In this document: positions 45,245-54,542 of the stretch, piece after piece | How the letters are laid out: the number at the start of each line of letters is the position of its first letter | How positions within the stretch are numbered: position 1 is the stretch's first letter | Origin: Pseudomonas sp. MIACH | GTDB lineage: Bacteria; Pseudomonadota; Gammaproteobacteria; Pseudomonadales; Pseudomonadaceae | Length of the DNA stretch: 64,000 nucleotides | Assembly: GCF_001269925.1 (NCBI RefSeq) | Contig: NZ_LHVO01000022.1 | Location: 1-64,000, forward strand | Reading direction: 5' to 3' | Notes under the pieces: model-generated | The model's input: the letters and a program-made list of their open reading frames with translations, nothing else | What the model was told of the DNA's origin: nothing | Databases searched by the model: none | Program-made: the position numbers and the translations under genes

Positions 45245-45631
45245 TCAGGCGCGCCGTATGAAACTGCGCATGGTCTGGCCTGCATGCGTCTTGAATGAGA
45301 GCGGTCTGGGCATACCCTCATCCGCAGCAATGAACACAAATGTATCCCCTTCGAGGCGATAGCTGGCGGGCAAATGCTTGCCAGCGTCATCCCCTATGCT
45401 GTCCACCCAGGTAATGCTTTTGGGTGCGGTCGTGCTGTCGAGGAAAAACCGGCCCTCCAGCAACACCTCGCCACTGACGGTCTTTACCTCGAAGCGGTCG
45501 CCGGCGATCGTGGTGATCGCCCCCGGCGCGCTGTGCGCATCCACGGGGTTGAGTACGCCACTGTCTTCCAGCGAGGTTTGCTCCCAGTCACCTTGGAGCG
45601 CCTGAAAGTCGGGATCTGAAATAGATGACAT
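45245..45631 (-). CDS. TIGR03067-like small protein
   Basis: The 128-residue protein reads DFQALQGDWEQTSLEDSGVLNPVD, ITTIAGDRFEVKTVSGEVLLEGRFFLDSTTAPKSITWVDSIGDDAGK and LPASYRLEGDTFVF, the beta-barrel pattern of the TIGR03067 family, whose role is unknown. AAGGA sits six bases before ATG 45631; an in-frame ATG six codons upstream (45649) is the alternative start. It is divergent from lpxO. Confidence 0.78.
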   Translation of the reverse strand: MSSISDPDFQALQGDWEQTSLEDSGVLNPVDAHSAPGAITTIAGDRFEVKTVSGEVLLEGRFFLDSTTAPKSITWVDSIGDDAGKHLPASYRLEGDTFVFIAADEGMPRPLSFKTHAGQTMRSFIRRA

Positions 45632-45889
45632 GTAATTTCCTTTTTCCATGGAGGTGAACGCTGCGCATTGAGGCGTTCGATGAGTACATTCTGTGGACAG
45701 CTTTTCACAATTGTTGATTAACTTTTGGTTACAAACTATGGCTAAATAACTGCCAATGGCCACGAGCCGGGTTGTACTCAGCCGCTGGTGGCAAACGTGT
45801 GAATTGTGATTTCAGGTACTGCTATCCATCCTCGGCCGTCGTGGGCACGCAGGAGCAGTCTGTTATCTTCTGACGTGTGACGAAATTCC

Positions 45890-46789
45890 TTGAAACTGAT
45901 CATTGTTGTTCTCTATGTGGCCTCTATTGCGTATGTACACCTGCGTGGTCGGGTGCGGCACACACTGGGCCGTCAGCTCAGTGATCATTCGACCTTCCTG
46001 GCCCCGATCAACTGTTTGCTGTACCTGTGCTCCAGGCTCCCCGGCAGACCTTACCTGTCGCCCAGTGATTTCCCCGACCTGAGCCCGCTGCAGACGCATT
46101 GGAAGGATATTCGCGAAGAGGGCCTGAACCTGATGCGGGCGGGCGAAATCAAGCGTTCCGACCAGTACAACGATGTGGGCTTCAACTCGTTCTTCAAATC
46201 TGGCTGGAAGCGCTTTTACCTGAAATGGTACGGCGAAAGCCACCCTTCGGCGATGAAGCTGTGCCCGCGCACCACTGAATTGCTACAGAGCATTGGTTCG
46301 ATCAAGGCGGCCATGTTCGCCGAGTTGCCACCGGGGTCCAAGCTGGTGCGCCACCGCGACCCCTATGCCGGCTCCTACCGTTATCACCTGGGCCTGGATA
46401 CGCCGAATGATCCCGGTTGTTATATCAATGTGGACGGCGAGCACTACTACTGGCGTGACGGTGAGCCGGTGATGTTCGATGAGACCTACATCCACTATGC
46501 CGAAAACACCACACAGCAGAACCGCATCATCCTGTTCTGCGATATCGAGCGGCCGATGAAGTATCGCTGGGCTGCCGCGTTCAACCGGTGGTTCAGCCGT
46601 AATGTCATGGCTGCCGCAGGTTCGCCCAATGACGCCGGTGACAAGACCGGTGCACTCAACCGCGCATTTACCCGGCTTTACAAGATTCGCTTGCGCGGCA
46701 AAGCGTTGAAAAAACGCAACCGCACGCGTTACTACCTGGAAAAATGGGCGATCTTCGCCGTATTGGCACTCATCTTTGTGCTGATTTGA
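45890..46789 (+). CDS. lpxO: Lipid A 2-hydroxylase (Asp/Asn beta-hydroxylase fold)
   Basis: The 299-residue protein has N- and C-terminal membrane helices (KLIIVVLYVASIAYVHLRG; WAIFAVLALIFVLI) around an iron/2-oxoglutarate hydroxylase domain. HRDPYAGSYRYHLGL gives the first His and Asp, and DETYIHYAENTTQQNRIILFCDIERP the second His and Arg. LpxO adds a 2-hydroxyl group to a secondary acyl chain of lipid A. The start is TTG, set by the conserved KLII N-terminus. It converges on ligD with an 18-bp gap. Confidence 0.92.
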   Translation: MKLIIVVLYVASIAYVHLRGRVRHTLGRQLSDHSTFLAPINCLLYLCSRLPGRPYLSPSDFPDLSPLQTHWKDIREEGLNLMRAGEIKRSDQYNDVGFNSFFKSGWKRFYLKWYGESHPSAMKLCPRTTELLQSIGSIKAAMFAELPPGSKLVRHRDPYAGSYRYHLGLDTPNDPGCYINVDGEHYYWRDGEPVMFDETYIHYAENTTQQNRIILFCDIERPMKYRWAAAFNRWFSRNVMAAAGSPNDAGDKTGALNRAFTRLYKIRLRGKALKKRNRTRYYLEKWAIFAVLALIFVLI

Positions 46790-46807
46790 GATCGACCTGG
46801 GCGCGCG

Positions 46808-49285
46808 TCACTCCGGTGGCGTGGCGCCCAATTTGTCCCACATCTTCTTGCTGAGTTTTTGCCGATTGGCATAGCCGGCCCACGGATCAACTTTCAGCCC
46901 CTGCAAGCGTTGGTGCAGGTTGGCCACCGTCCATTGCTGGGCACCGCGCAAGCCGGTCAATTCCTCGCGGCTGACCGGTACCGATACAGGCAGCCCTGGG
47001 CGTGCGCGGACCGAATAGGCCGTCACCGTGCTTGCGCCTCGCGCATTGCGCAGGTAATCGATAAAGATCTTGCCGACGCGGTTTTTCGGCCCGGAGGTCG
47101 CGGTAAAACGCTCCGGCAGTTGCTCGGTCATGAATTGGGCGATGGCTTTGGCAAAGGCTTTCACCGTGTCCCAGCCATCCCGACGCGCCAACGGTATGAC
47201 CAGATGCAGGCCTTTGCCGCCGCTGGTCTTGACGAACGCGTCGAGCCCCAGCTCGTCGAGTACCGACAGCGTGAGCTGCGCGGCCTCCAGCATGGTTTTC
47301 CACGGCAGCGCCGGGTCCGGGTCAAGGTCCAGCACAAACAGGTCCGGGGTTTCGATCTTGTCCGAGGTGGCGCCCCAGGTATGCAGTTCGATGGTGCCCA
47401 TTTGCACGGCGCCAATCAGCGCCTTCGTACTGTCGATTTCCATCAGGCGCGCATGGCCTGGATCCAGTGCCGGGTCCAGTTGCTTGATATTGGGAATCGC
47501 CAGGCGCTCAGCGTGCTTCTGGAAGAACTGCTCACCCTCGATGCCTTCCGGCGCCCTGAGCAGGGACACCGGGCGATGGTGCAGGAAGGGCAGGATCCAC
47601 TCGCTGATACCCTCGTAGAACTGCGCCAATTGCTGTTTTTGCGTGCCGCTTTGCGGGTCGATGATGCGCTCGGGGTGAGTGATGTTCACGCCTGCGCCGG
47701 GTTTGCGGGCTTTCACGGCATTGAGGGATTTTGCCGTGCGCGGCTGTTCATGGATGATCTGCGCGGCGGGCTTGTCGGTTCGCAACCCAATGAAGGCCGC
47801 CTGGCGCACCACGCCTTCTCGGGTCCACTCGGCAAACTGCACTTCGCCGACCAGGCGCGGCTCTACCCAATGCACACCACGGGCCTGGGTACTGGTGAGG
47901 GGCTTTTCCAGGGGCGATGCCTTGCGCTCCAGCGGGGTGAGTTGGGCGTAGATGTTTTTCAATGAGGACTGGTCGAATCCAGTGCCCACCCGTCCGGCGT
48001 AGACCAGCCCGGAATCGTCATTGACCGCCAGCAGCAGCGCGCCAAATCCGCTGCGCGAACCCTGGGGCCGGGTGTAGCCGACGATCACGAATTCCTGGCG
48101 CAGGCGGCATTTGAGCTTGATCCAATCGGTATTGCGACTGGAGACGTAGGGGCTGCCCTTGCGCTTGCCGATCACGCCTTCCAAGCCCAGGTCGCACGCG
48201 CTCTCGAAAATGTCGCGCTGGTTCGCGGCAAACGCTTCGGAGAACCGCAGCAGTTTGCTGCGGCTGCCAGACAAGGCCTCTTTGAGTGCGGCGCGACGCG
48301 CCTCCAGCGGCACCTGGCGCTGATCGCTGCCGTCTAGAAACGGCGCGTCAAACAGGTAGTAGACAATGTCCAGGCTGCGGCCGATATCAAAGGCATTTTG
48401 CAGCGCCTGAAAGTCCGGCAGGCCGTCGCCATTGAGGCTGACCACCTCGCCATCCAGCCAGCTGTCCTTGAGCTTGAGCGCGCGCAGGGCCTTGGCCTGG
48501 CGTGGCAAGCGTTCGGTCCAGTCGTGGCCGTTACGCGTAAACAGGCGAACCTCGCCGTCGTGTATACGTGCGAGCATGCGGTAACCGTCGAACTTGATTT
48601 CATACTGCCAATCGCCCTCGGGCGCACGGTCTACCAGGGTTGCCAATTGCGGCGCGAATTGCTCGGGGAGGGCGGTGGGGTGTTTCGCCGGTTTGGCGCG
48701 CGGCTTGGCCTTCGGTTTGCCGACCGATGCGTCACTGAGCACGCTATTTGGCTGCGCCTCCACAATGTTGTAGTCGTCCGCCGGGCGGGCCTGTTGGTCG
48801 TGTTCCTTGATCAGCAGCCACTGCTCCTTGTCGCCACTGCCCTTGAGACGCGTACGCACAAGCGCCCAGGCGCCGGTCAGTTTCTCGCCGATCAGGGTGA
48901 ACTTGAGTTTGCCGGCGGCGTAGGCCTTGTGCGGGTCGTCATGGGGTTGCCACACGCCACGGTCCCACACGATGACATCCCCGGCACCGTATTGGCCCGC
49001 TGGAATGTTGCCTTCGAAACTGCCATAGCCCAGCGGGTGGTCCTCCACATGCACCGCCAGGCGTTTCTGGCTGGGATCCAGGCTCGGCCCCTTGGGCACT
49101 GCCCAACTGAGCAACACGCCGTCTAGCTCCAGGCGAAAGTCATAGTGCAGGTTGCGCGCATCGTGCTTCTGGATCACGAAGCTCAGCGCCGACGCCTTGG
49201 ATTTACGGGCGGGCGAACTGCCTGCCGGTTCGCTGGTGATGTGGAAATCGCGTTTGCGCTGATATTCGCTCAGGGGCTTTGCCAT
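46808..49285 (-). CDS. ligD: ATP-dependent DNA ligase D, multidomain NHEJ enzyme
   Basis: The 825-residue protein has the Pseudomonas order PE-LIG-POL. Residues to about 170 are the 3'-phosphoesterase (HDARNLHYDFRLELDGVLLSWAVPKGPS, HPLGYGSFEGNIP). The ligase domain has the adenylated Lys in YEIKFDGYRM. The primase/polymerase domain from about 525 has LDLDPDPALPW and SGGKGLHLVIPL. It ends double-strand breaks with Ku. ATG 49285 has GGAG upstream. It lies 24 bp after ku. Confidence 0.95.
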   Translation of the reverse strand: MAKPLSEYQRKRDFHITSEPAGSSPARKSKASALSFVIQKHDARNLHYDFRLELDGVLLSWAVPKGPSLDPSQKRLAVHVEDHPLGYGSFEGNIPAGQYGAGDVIVWDRGVWQPHDDPHKAYAAGKLKFTLIGEKLTGAWALVRTRLKGSGDKEQWLLIKEHDQQARPADDYNIVEAQPNSVLSDASVGKPKAKPRAKPAKHPTALPEQFAPQLATLVDRAPEGDWQYEIKFDGYRMLARIHDGEVRLFTRNGHDWTERLPRQAKALRALKLKDSWLDGEVVSLNGDGLPDFQALQNAFDIGRSLDIVYYLFDAPFLDGSDQRQVPLEARRAALKEALSGSRSKLLRFSEAFAANQRDIFESACDLGLEGVIGKRKGSPYVSSRNTDWIKLKCRLRQEFVIVGYTRPQGSRSGFGALLLAVNDDSGLVYAGRVGTGFDQSSLKNIYAQLTPLERKASPLEKPLTSTQARGVHWVEPRLVGEVQFAEWTREGVVRQAAFIGLRTDKPAAQIIHEQPRTAKSLNAVKARKPGAGVNITHPERIIDPQSGTQKQQLAQFYEGISEWILPFLHHRPVSLLRAPEGIEGEQFFQKHAERLAIPNIKQLDPALDPGHARLMEIDSTKALIGAVQMGTIELHTWGATSDKIETPDLFVLDLDPDPALPWKTMLEAAQLTLSVLDELGLDAFVKTSGGKGLHLVIPLARRDGWDTVKAFAKAIAQFMTEQLPERFTATSGPKNRVGKIFIDYLRNARGASTVTAYSVRARPGLPVSVPVSREELTGLRGAQQWTVANLHQRLQGLKVDPWAGYANRQKLSKKMWDKLGATPPE

Positions 49286-49309
49286 GGGGCTCTCCGGCAT
49301 ATCGCAGGC

Positions 49310-50149
49310 TCAAGAGGCGTGTTTGCGCGCTTTTTTCGCGGCCGGTTTTTTGCTCGTCGGCTTGCCCGCCAGGCTGCGCTTGAGCAGCTCGGTCAAGTCG
49401 ATCACATCGGCTGACTTGCGCTCTTCGCTGCCTTCCTGGGATTCGACGTCTTCGATCTTGCCGGCCTTGGCCTTCTTCGCCACCAGCGCCATGATTTTTT
49501 CCTGGAAGCTGTCGCGATAGTCCTCAGGCTGCCAGTCGGCGCTCATGTCTTCCACCAGGCGCTTGGCCATGTCCAGCTCGCCCTTGGCCAGGCTGGGTTT
49601 GGTCACGTCGCTGGGCAGTTCCAGTTCATCCAGGCTGCGCACCTCGGCGGGCCAGCGCAGCATCACCAGCACCAGCGCCGACTCCAGGGGCATCAGCGCT
49701 GCCAGATGCTGCTTGGTGTGCAACACCACATTGGCCAGGGCGACCTTGCGGGTTTTCTTCAAGGTTTCGCGCAGCAGCGCGTAGACCTTGCCACCGCGTT
49801 TGTCCGGGGCCAGGAAGTAGGGCGTGTCGATGTTCTGCAGGGGGATCTGGTCGCTGGCGACAAAGGCGATGATCTCGATGGTCTGGGTCGATTTAGGGTG
49901 GGCTGAGCGAATTTCCTCTTCGCTGAGCACCACGTAGCGGCCCTTCTCAAATGCCACGCCCTTGACGATATTCTCCTTGGTGACCTCCTTGCCGGTGGTC
50001 TTGTTGATGCGCTTGTAACCCACCGGGTCCATGCTGCGCTTGTCGAGCCAGTCGAAATCCACACCCTGGGCGGACGTGGCCGAGACCAGCGAGACGGGGA
50101 TATGCACCAGGCCGAAACTGATAGCGCCTTTCCATATTGCCCGTGGCAT
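49310..50149 (-). CDS. ku: Ku protein, non-homologous end joining
   Basis: The 279-residue protein has the bacterial Ku core: RAIWKGAISFGLVHIPVSLVSATS at the N-terminus, KENIVKGVAFEKGRYVVLSEEEI, and a Lys-rich C-terminal tail (SLAGKPTSKKPAAKKARKH) that helps DNA sliding and LigD recruitment. It binds DNA ends as a homodimer. ATG 50149 gives the usual MPRAIW start. It leads the ku-ligD operon. Confidence 0.95.
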   Translation of the reverse strand: MPRAIWKGAISFGLVHIPVSLVSATSAQGVDFDWLDKRSMDPVGYKRINKTTGKEVTKENIVKGVAFEKGRYVVLSEEEIRSAHPKSTQTIEIIAFVASDQIPLQNIDTPYFLAPDKRGGKVYALLRETLKKTRKVALANVVLHTKQHLAALMPLESALVLVMLRWPAEVRSLDELELPSDVTKPSLAKGELDMAKRLVEDMSADWQPEDYRDSFQEKIMALVAKKAKAGKIEDVESQEGSEERKSADVIDLTELLKRSLAGKPTSKKPAAKKARKHAS

Positions 50150-50335
50150 AAGTGCGATTCCTCTAAGCAAGTGGCTGTGTTCGGCTGACTCGACAGGTGC
50201 GTGAAAAGTTTCCCTGGACAGATGCGCGGACAGATCGTGTTACACCTGTTCAGAAAGTATTTAGTTACCAAACCCGAACCCCGGGCGTAGCGTGTTATCG
50301 AAAGCAGGTACTCCTCGCCCCAGAGAGGCTTTGTC

Positions 50336-50650
50336 ATGATCACCCGTGTGCGTCACCTCGCAGTCCTGGCATTGGGTCTGGCACTTGCAGCCACCGCCCA
50401 GGCGCAGAACCTGCCTGGCAACAATAACGCCAACAACGGCCCCATCCACCGGGCCAACCCCAACAGCATGCAGGGCACCCAGCCCAATGCGCCGGCGATT
50501 CGCGGTATCCAGACCGCGCCTGCCACCCGCACGCCGACCCTGGAAAACGGTGGCATCGGCAACCGCTATCCCCAGCGCGAGGCCGCGCCCAGCCGCCCGG
50601 CTACCGACACCAAAGCCCCCACTTATGATGCCAACGGCAATCGCCGGTAA
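50336..50650 (+). CDS. Small secreted Asn/Pro-rich protein
   Basis: The 104-residue protein has a signal peptide (LAVLALGLALAATAQAQ) followed by a low-complexity, disordered chain rich in Asn, Pro, Ala and Gly (NLPGNNNANNGPIHRANPNSMQ). I do not recognise a family. It is followed after 11 bp by the sugar dehydrogenase gene and is likely co-transcribed, so a periplasmic partner role is possible. Confidence 0.75.
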   Translation: MITRVRHLAVLALGLALAATAQAQNLPGNNNANNGPIHRANPNSMQGTQPNAPAIRGIQTAPATRTPTLENGGIGNRYPQREAAPSRPATDTKAPTYDANGNRR

Positions 50651-50661
50651 GGACTTGTCTT

Positions 50662-51810
50662 ATGTTTCTACGCAAAACCCTGTTAGCCGTTCTGTGCGCA
50701 ACGACCCTGACGACCGTTTACGCCGCCGATGCCCAGCAGTTCCCCAGTGAGCAAGGCAGCATCAGCGTCACCCCGATCGCCAAAGGCCTCGACCACCCGT
50801 GGGCTCTGGCGTTTCTGCCGGACCAGCAAGGCTTCCTGGTCACCGAACGCCCGGGCCGCCTGCGTGTGGTCAGCCCGGATGGCAAGCTCTCGGCGCCGTT
50901 GAGCGGCGTTCCCGAGGTCTGGGCCAAGGGGCAGGGTGGTTTGCTGGATGTGGTGCTGTCGCCTGACTTCAAGCAGGACCGCATGGTCTACCTGTCATAC
51001 GCCGAAGGTGGCGGCAAAGGTGGCACGGCCGGTACGGCGGTCGGTCGTGGACGCTTGGCGGCGGACCTCAGCGGCCTGATCGACTTCAAGGTGATCCTGC
51101 GCCAGGAGCCGAAACTGTCCACCGGCAATCACTTCGGCTCGCGCCTGGCCTTCGACCGCGATGGCTACCTGTTCGTGACCTTGGGCGAAAACAACGACCG
51201 GCCGACGGCCCAGGACCTGGACAAACTGCAAGGCAAGGTCGTGCGCATTTACCCGGATGGCCGTGTGCCCGATGACAACCCCTTCGTCGGCCAGCAGGGC
51301 GTGCGCCCCGAGATCTGGTCCTACGGCCAGCGCAACCCGCAGGGCCTGGCGCTGAACCCGTGGAGCGGCACGATCTGGGAAAACGAGCACGGGCCGCGTG
51401 GGGGGGATGAGATCAATATCATCGAGCGTGGCAAAAACTACGGTTGGCCACTGGCGACCCACGGCATCAACTATTCCCTCACGCCAATTCCGGAGGCCAA
51501 GGGCAAGACGGCGGAGGGCACCGTGGCGCCGCATCATGTGTGGGAACAGTCACCGGGCATCAGTGGCATGGCGTTTTATGACGGCGACCGTATCAAGGCA
51601 TGGCAGCACAACGTGTTCATCGGCGCGCTGGCCAGCCAGGAACTGATCCGTTTGCAGTTCGAGGGTGACAAGGTGGTCCATGAAGAGCGTTTGCTGGGTG
51701 GGCTGAAGGCGCGGATTCGCGATGTGCGGCAGGGGCCGGATGGCTTTTTGTATGTGCTGACGGATGAGGATGATGGCGTGTTGTATCGGGTCGGGCTTAA
51801 TCAGGATTAA
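50662..51810 (+). CDS. Periplasmic PQQ-dependent sugar dehydrogenase (YliI-like)
   Basis: The 382-residue protein has a signal peptide (ending TTVYAADA) and a six-bladed beta-propeller: GLDHPWALAFLPDQQGFLVTERPGRLRVV, FGSRLAFDRDGYLFVTLGE, YGQRNPQGLALNPWSGTIWENEHGPRGGDEINIIERGKNYGWP. This matches the soluble aldose dehydrogenase/YliI group, which oxidises aldoses with PQQ and calcium. AAGGA lies upstream of the ATG. Confidence 0.9.
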   Translation: MFLRKTLLAVLCATTLTTVYAADAQQFPSEQGSISVTPIAKGLDHPWALAFLPDQQGFLVTERPGRLRVVSPDGKLSAPLSGVPEVWAKGQGGLLDVVLSPDFKQDRMVYLSYAEGGGKGGTAGTAVGRGRLAADLSGLIDFKVILRQEPKLSTGNHFGSRLAFDRDGYLFVTLGENNDRPTAQDLDKLQGKVVRIYPDGRVPDDNPFVGQQGVRPEIWSYGQRNPQGLALNPWSGTIWENEHGPRGGDEINIIERGKNYGWPLATHGINYSLTPIPEAKGKTAEGTVAPHHVWEQSPGISGMAFYDGDRIKAWQHNVFIGALASQELIRLQFEGDKVVHEERLLGGLKARIRDVRQGPDGFLYVLTDEDDGVLYRVGLNQD

Positions 51811-51815
51811 GCGAT

Positions 51816-51849
51816 AAGCCGCAAGCCTGAAGCTTCAAGCTTGCGGCTT
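51816..51849. terminator. Hairpin between convergent genes
   Basis: AAGCCGCAAGC pairs exactly with GCTTGCGGCTT. It begins six bases after the sugar dehydrogenase stop and ends just before the stop of the convergent gene, so it can serve both. It has the look of the AGCTTCAAGCTTGCGGC-type repeat. Confidence 0.65.
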
Positions 51850-51853
51850 CAAG

Positions 51854-52333
51854 CTACAGTCCCAGCTCCGACAGTTCCGGATGCTCATCCGGGCGTCGAC
51901 CCAGCGGCCAGTGGAACTTGCGCTCGCTTTCCTTGATGGGCAGGTCGTTGATGCAGGCAAAACGATTGGCCATCAGGCCGTTCTCGTCGAACTCCCAGTT
52001 TTCATTGCCGTAAGAACGGAACCAGTTGCCGGAGTCATCGTGCCATTCATAGGCATAACGCACGGCGATGCGGTTGTCGGTGAAGGCCCACAACTCCTTG
52101 ATCAGTCGGTAATCCAGTTCCTTGGCCCATTTGCGGGTGAGAAAACCCTTGGCCTCTTCGCGGTTATGGACGAATTCGGCGCGGTTGCGCCACTGCGTGT
52201 CCAGGGTGTAGGCCAGGGATACCCGTTGTGGGTCGCGCGAATTCCAGCCGTCTTCGGCCAGGCGCACCTTTTCAATCGCTGATTCACGGGTAAACGGCGG
52301 CAACGGGGGACGTGTTTCTGCGGTAGATGACAT
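51854..52333 (-). CDS. DUF1348 / SnoaL-like (NTF2-fold) protein
   Basis: The 159-residue protein reads [40 protein letters not shown]-type [44 protein letters not shown], the DUF1348 pattern. The reaction is unknown. It begins 13 bp after the TetR gene stop and is likely its target. Confidence 0.87.
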   Translation of the reverse strand: MSSTAETRPPLPPFTRESAIEKVRLAEDGWNSRDPQRVSLAYTLDTQWRNRAEFVHNREEAKGFLTRKWAKELDYRLIKELWAFTDNRIAVRYAYEWHDDSGNWFRSYGNENWEFDENGLMANRFACINDLPIKESERKFHWPLGRRPDEHPELSELGL

Positions 52334-52346
52334 GGTCTGGCTCCTG

Positions 52347-52931
52347 TTAAGACGAAGTTGCGTGAAGCCCCAATAACGTTTGCGCCATGCGTTGCGCGTT
52401 ATCGGCGGCCGTGGAATCGCCCATGACCAGGGCAACGGTAATGGCGCCATCGATCAGGATCAGCAGTTGCGCGGCCTGCCGTTCGGGGTCGGGGGTGCCG
52501 TGGGCTTGGCACAGTTCGAGCAGATACTCGAAGAGTTTCTGTTTATGCGCCTTGGCCAGCAGGCGTACCGGGTTGTGCGGGTCGCCGGTTTCACCGCTGG
52601 TGTTGATAAACGCGCAGCCGCGAAAATCCGCCGAACCGAACCAGGCCTTGAGCGCATCGAACAGGGCGAGCAAGCGTTCGCCGCTGCCATTCACATGTTC
52701 AACTTCGCTGCGCAGCCAATGCATCCAGCGCTCGTCGCGGCGTTGCAGGGCTGCGATGACTAACTCGTCTTTATTGGCGAAGTAACGGTAAATGCTTTTT
52801 CGCGAGACACCGGCGGTTTTCACCAGGAAGTCCATGCCCGTGGCGGCGATGCCATGGCGATAGATCAACTTCTCGGTGACGTCGAGGATAATGTCGCGGG
52901 TGTCGCTGCAGGTTTTGTCGTTCATGCTCAT
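52347..52931 (-). CDS. TetR-family repressor
   Basis: The 194-residue protein has an N-terminal helix-turn-helix ([51 protein letters not shown]) and a ligand-binding C-terminal helical domain. ATG 52931 or the ATG at 52925 could be the start; both lie just before the HTH. It overlies a 14-bp palindrome six bases upstream and precedes the DUF1348 gene, so it probably represses that pair. Confidence 0.9.
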   Translation of the reverse strand: MSMNDKTCSDTRDIILDVTEKLIYRHGIAATGMDFLVKTAGVSRKSIYRYFANKDELVIAALQRRDERWMHWLRSEVEHVNGSGERLLALFDALKAWFGSADFRGCAFINTSGETGDPHNPVRLLAKAHKQKLFEYLLELCQAHGTPDPERQAAQLLILIDGAITVALVMGDSTAADNAQRMAQTLLGLHATSS

Positions 52932-52937
52932 GAAAGT

Positions 52938-52951
52938 AGAACGATCGTTCT
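52938..52951. promoter_or_regulatory. TetR operator palindrome
   Basis: AGAACGATCGTTCT is a perfect 14-bp palindrome, seven bases from the TetR start codon. The AACGATCGTT form is usual for autorepressing TetR proteins. Confidence 0.75.
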
Positions 52952-53049
52952 TCTTGGTCAACAAAATTTTCTGCTTGGCGACAGCAAGACCTGAGCACCC
53001 CCATGGTGTAAGCTCGGGGCCTCTTCGGATTCGACCCATTGCGAGCCCT

Positions 53050-54393
53050 ATGCCGTCGTTCTTCAAACGCTCCCTGTTGCCCAAACTGCGCGGTTTCCCC
53101 CTCACTCCTGACGCCATTGAGGTGCTGTCCGGTGCTGATGCGTATCGTCGCTGCCTGCTGGAAAAAATCCCCCAGGCCACCCGGCGCATCTACATCGTTG
53201 CGCTGTACCTGCAGCAGGACGAAGCGGGGCAGGAGATCTATGACGCCCTGCACGCCGCCAAGGCCGCGCGGCCGGAGCTGGACATCGTGGTGGTGGTCGA
53301 CTGGCTGCGGGCCCAGCGCGGCTTGATCGGTGCCGGCAAGCAGCCGGGCAACAGCGCCTGGTACCAGGCCATGACGCAAAGCCATGCCAGTGAAGTGCCG
53401 GTGTACGGCGTGCCGGTGCAAACCCGTGAGCTGTTCGGCGTGCTGCACCTGAAGGGCTTTGTGATTGACGACAGCGTGTTGTACAGCGGTGCCAGCCTGA
53501 ACAACGTGTACCTGCACAAGTTCGATAAATACCGCTTCGACCGTTACCACCTGATCCACAGCCAGCCCCTGGCCGATTCGATGCAGCACCTGGTCGAACA
53601 CGGCCTGGTGGCCTCCAAGGCGGTGCACCGCCTCGACCTGCCGAACCCACCCACCACCCGCAGCCTGCGCAACGATATCGGCGACCTGCGCAGCCGCCTG
53701 AAGCACGCGGCCTACGACACCACGGCAGGGCAGTTGCCCAATGGCCACCTGTCGGTCAGCCCGTTGCTCGGGGTGGGCAAGAACAACCCGTTGAGCCGGG
53801 TGATCCTGGAACTCATCGCCAGTGCCCAGCAGCAACTGACCATCTGCACGCCGTATTTCAACCTGCCGTTGCCGGTGACCCGGGAAATCAACCGCGCCCT
53901 GGCGCGCGGGGTCAAGATCGACATCATCGTCGGCGACAAAACCGCCAACGACTTCTATATCCCGCCCAGCGAGCCGTTCAAGGTCATCGCCGCACTGCCT
54001 TACCTATACGAAATCAGCCTGCGCCGCTTTGCCAAGCGTCATCAGTCGATGATCGACAGCGGCCAGTTGAACCTGCACCTGTGGCGCGACGGCGACAACA
54101 CCTACCACCTCAAGGGCATGTGGATCGACCAGCGCTACACCTTGCTCACCGGCAATAACCTCAACCCTCGGGCGTTCCGCCTCGACCTGGAAAACGCCTT
54201 GCTCGTCGATGATCCACAAGGCCAGTGGCTGGCGCCACGACGTACGGAGCTTGCGCAGATTTTCCAGCACACCACGCGGATCGAGCGTTACCAGGATCTG
54301 CAAACCCTGGTGGATTACCCCGAAGCGGTGGGCAAGTTTCTCCGCCGGGTCAGCCGGGTGCGGATCGAGCGATTGTTGTATCGAATCCTTTAA
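53050..54393 (+). CDS. pssA: CDP-diacylglycerol-serine O-phosphatidyltransferase (PssA, PLD type)
   Basis: The 447-residue protein has two HKD motifs of the phospholipase D superfamily: HLKGFVIDDSVLYSGASLNN near residue 135 and HLKGMWIDQRYTLLTGNNLN near 355. This matches the E. coli PssA class, which makes phosphatidylserine from CDP-diacylglycerol and serine on the membrane surface. The start codon follows GCGAG; longer reading frames upstream overlap the TetR promoter. Confidence 0.9.
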   Translation: MPSFFKRSLLPKLRGFPLTPDAIEVLSGADAYRRCLLEKIPQATRRIYIVALYLQQDEAGQEIYDALHAAKAARPELDIVVVVDWLRAQRGLIGAGKQPGNSAWYQAMTQSHASEVPVYGVPVQTRELFGVLHLKGFVIDDSVLYSGASLNNVYLHKFDKYRFDRYHLIHSQPLADSMQHLVEHGLVASKAVHRLDLPNPPTTRSLRNDIGDLRSRLKHAAYDTTAGQLPNGHLSVSPLLGVGKNNPLSRVILELIASAQQQLTICTPYFNLPLPVTREINRALARGVKIDIIVGDKTANDFYIPPSEPFKVIAALPYLYEISLRRFAKRHQSMIDSGQLNLHLWRDGDNTYHLKGMWIDQRYTLLTGNNLNPRAFRLDLENALLVDDPQGQWLAPRRTELAQIFQHTTRIERYQDLQTLVDYPEAVGKFLRRVSRVRIERLLYRIL

Positions 54394-54495
54394 GCCGCCG
54401 GATGAAATCATCGGCAACGCAACGGTAAAGGGCGTCGGATAAGGCTTACATCAGCCTCGGATAAGCGGCCGTACATTGCCTCTCACAGTCCACGG

Positions 54496-54515
54496 ATGGG
54501 CGGACCCATTTTTTT
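54496..54515 (+). terminator. Short intrinsic-terminator-like hairpin upstream of the large gene
   Basis: ATGGG, CGGA and CCCAT form a 5-bp stem followed by seven T. It is about 100 bases after the pssA stop, and only 27 bases before the ATG used for the large unrecognised gene. It can end pssA transcription or act as an attenuator for the next gene. Confidence 0.5.
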
Positions 54516-54542
54516 ATGGACCCTTCCGAGAGGGCAATGATT

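Noticed and set aside
54394..54542. A hrp box (GGAACC-N15/16-CCACNNA) upstream of the 1202-residue protein
   Set aside because: I looked for the type III secretion promoter and found no GGAACC half paired with CCAC at the right distance.
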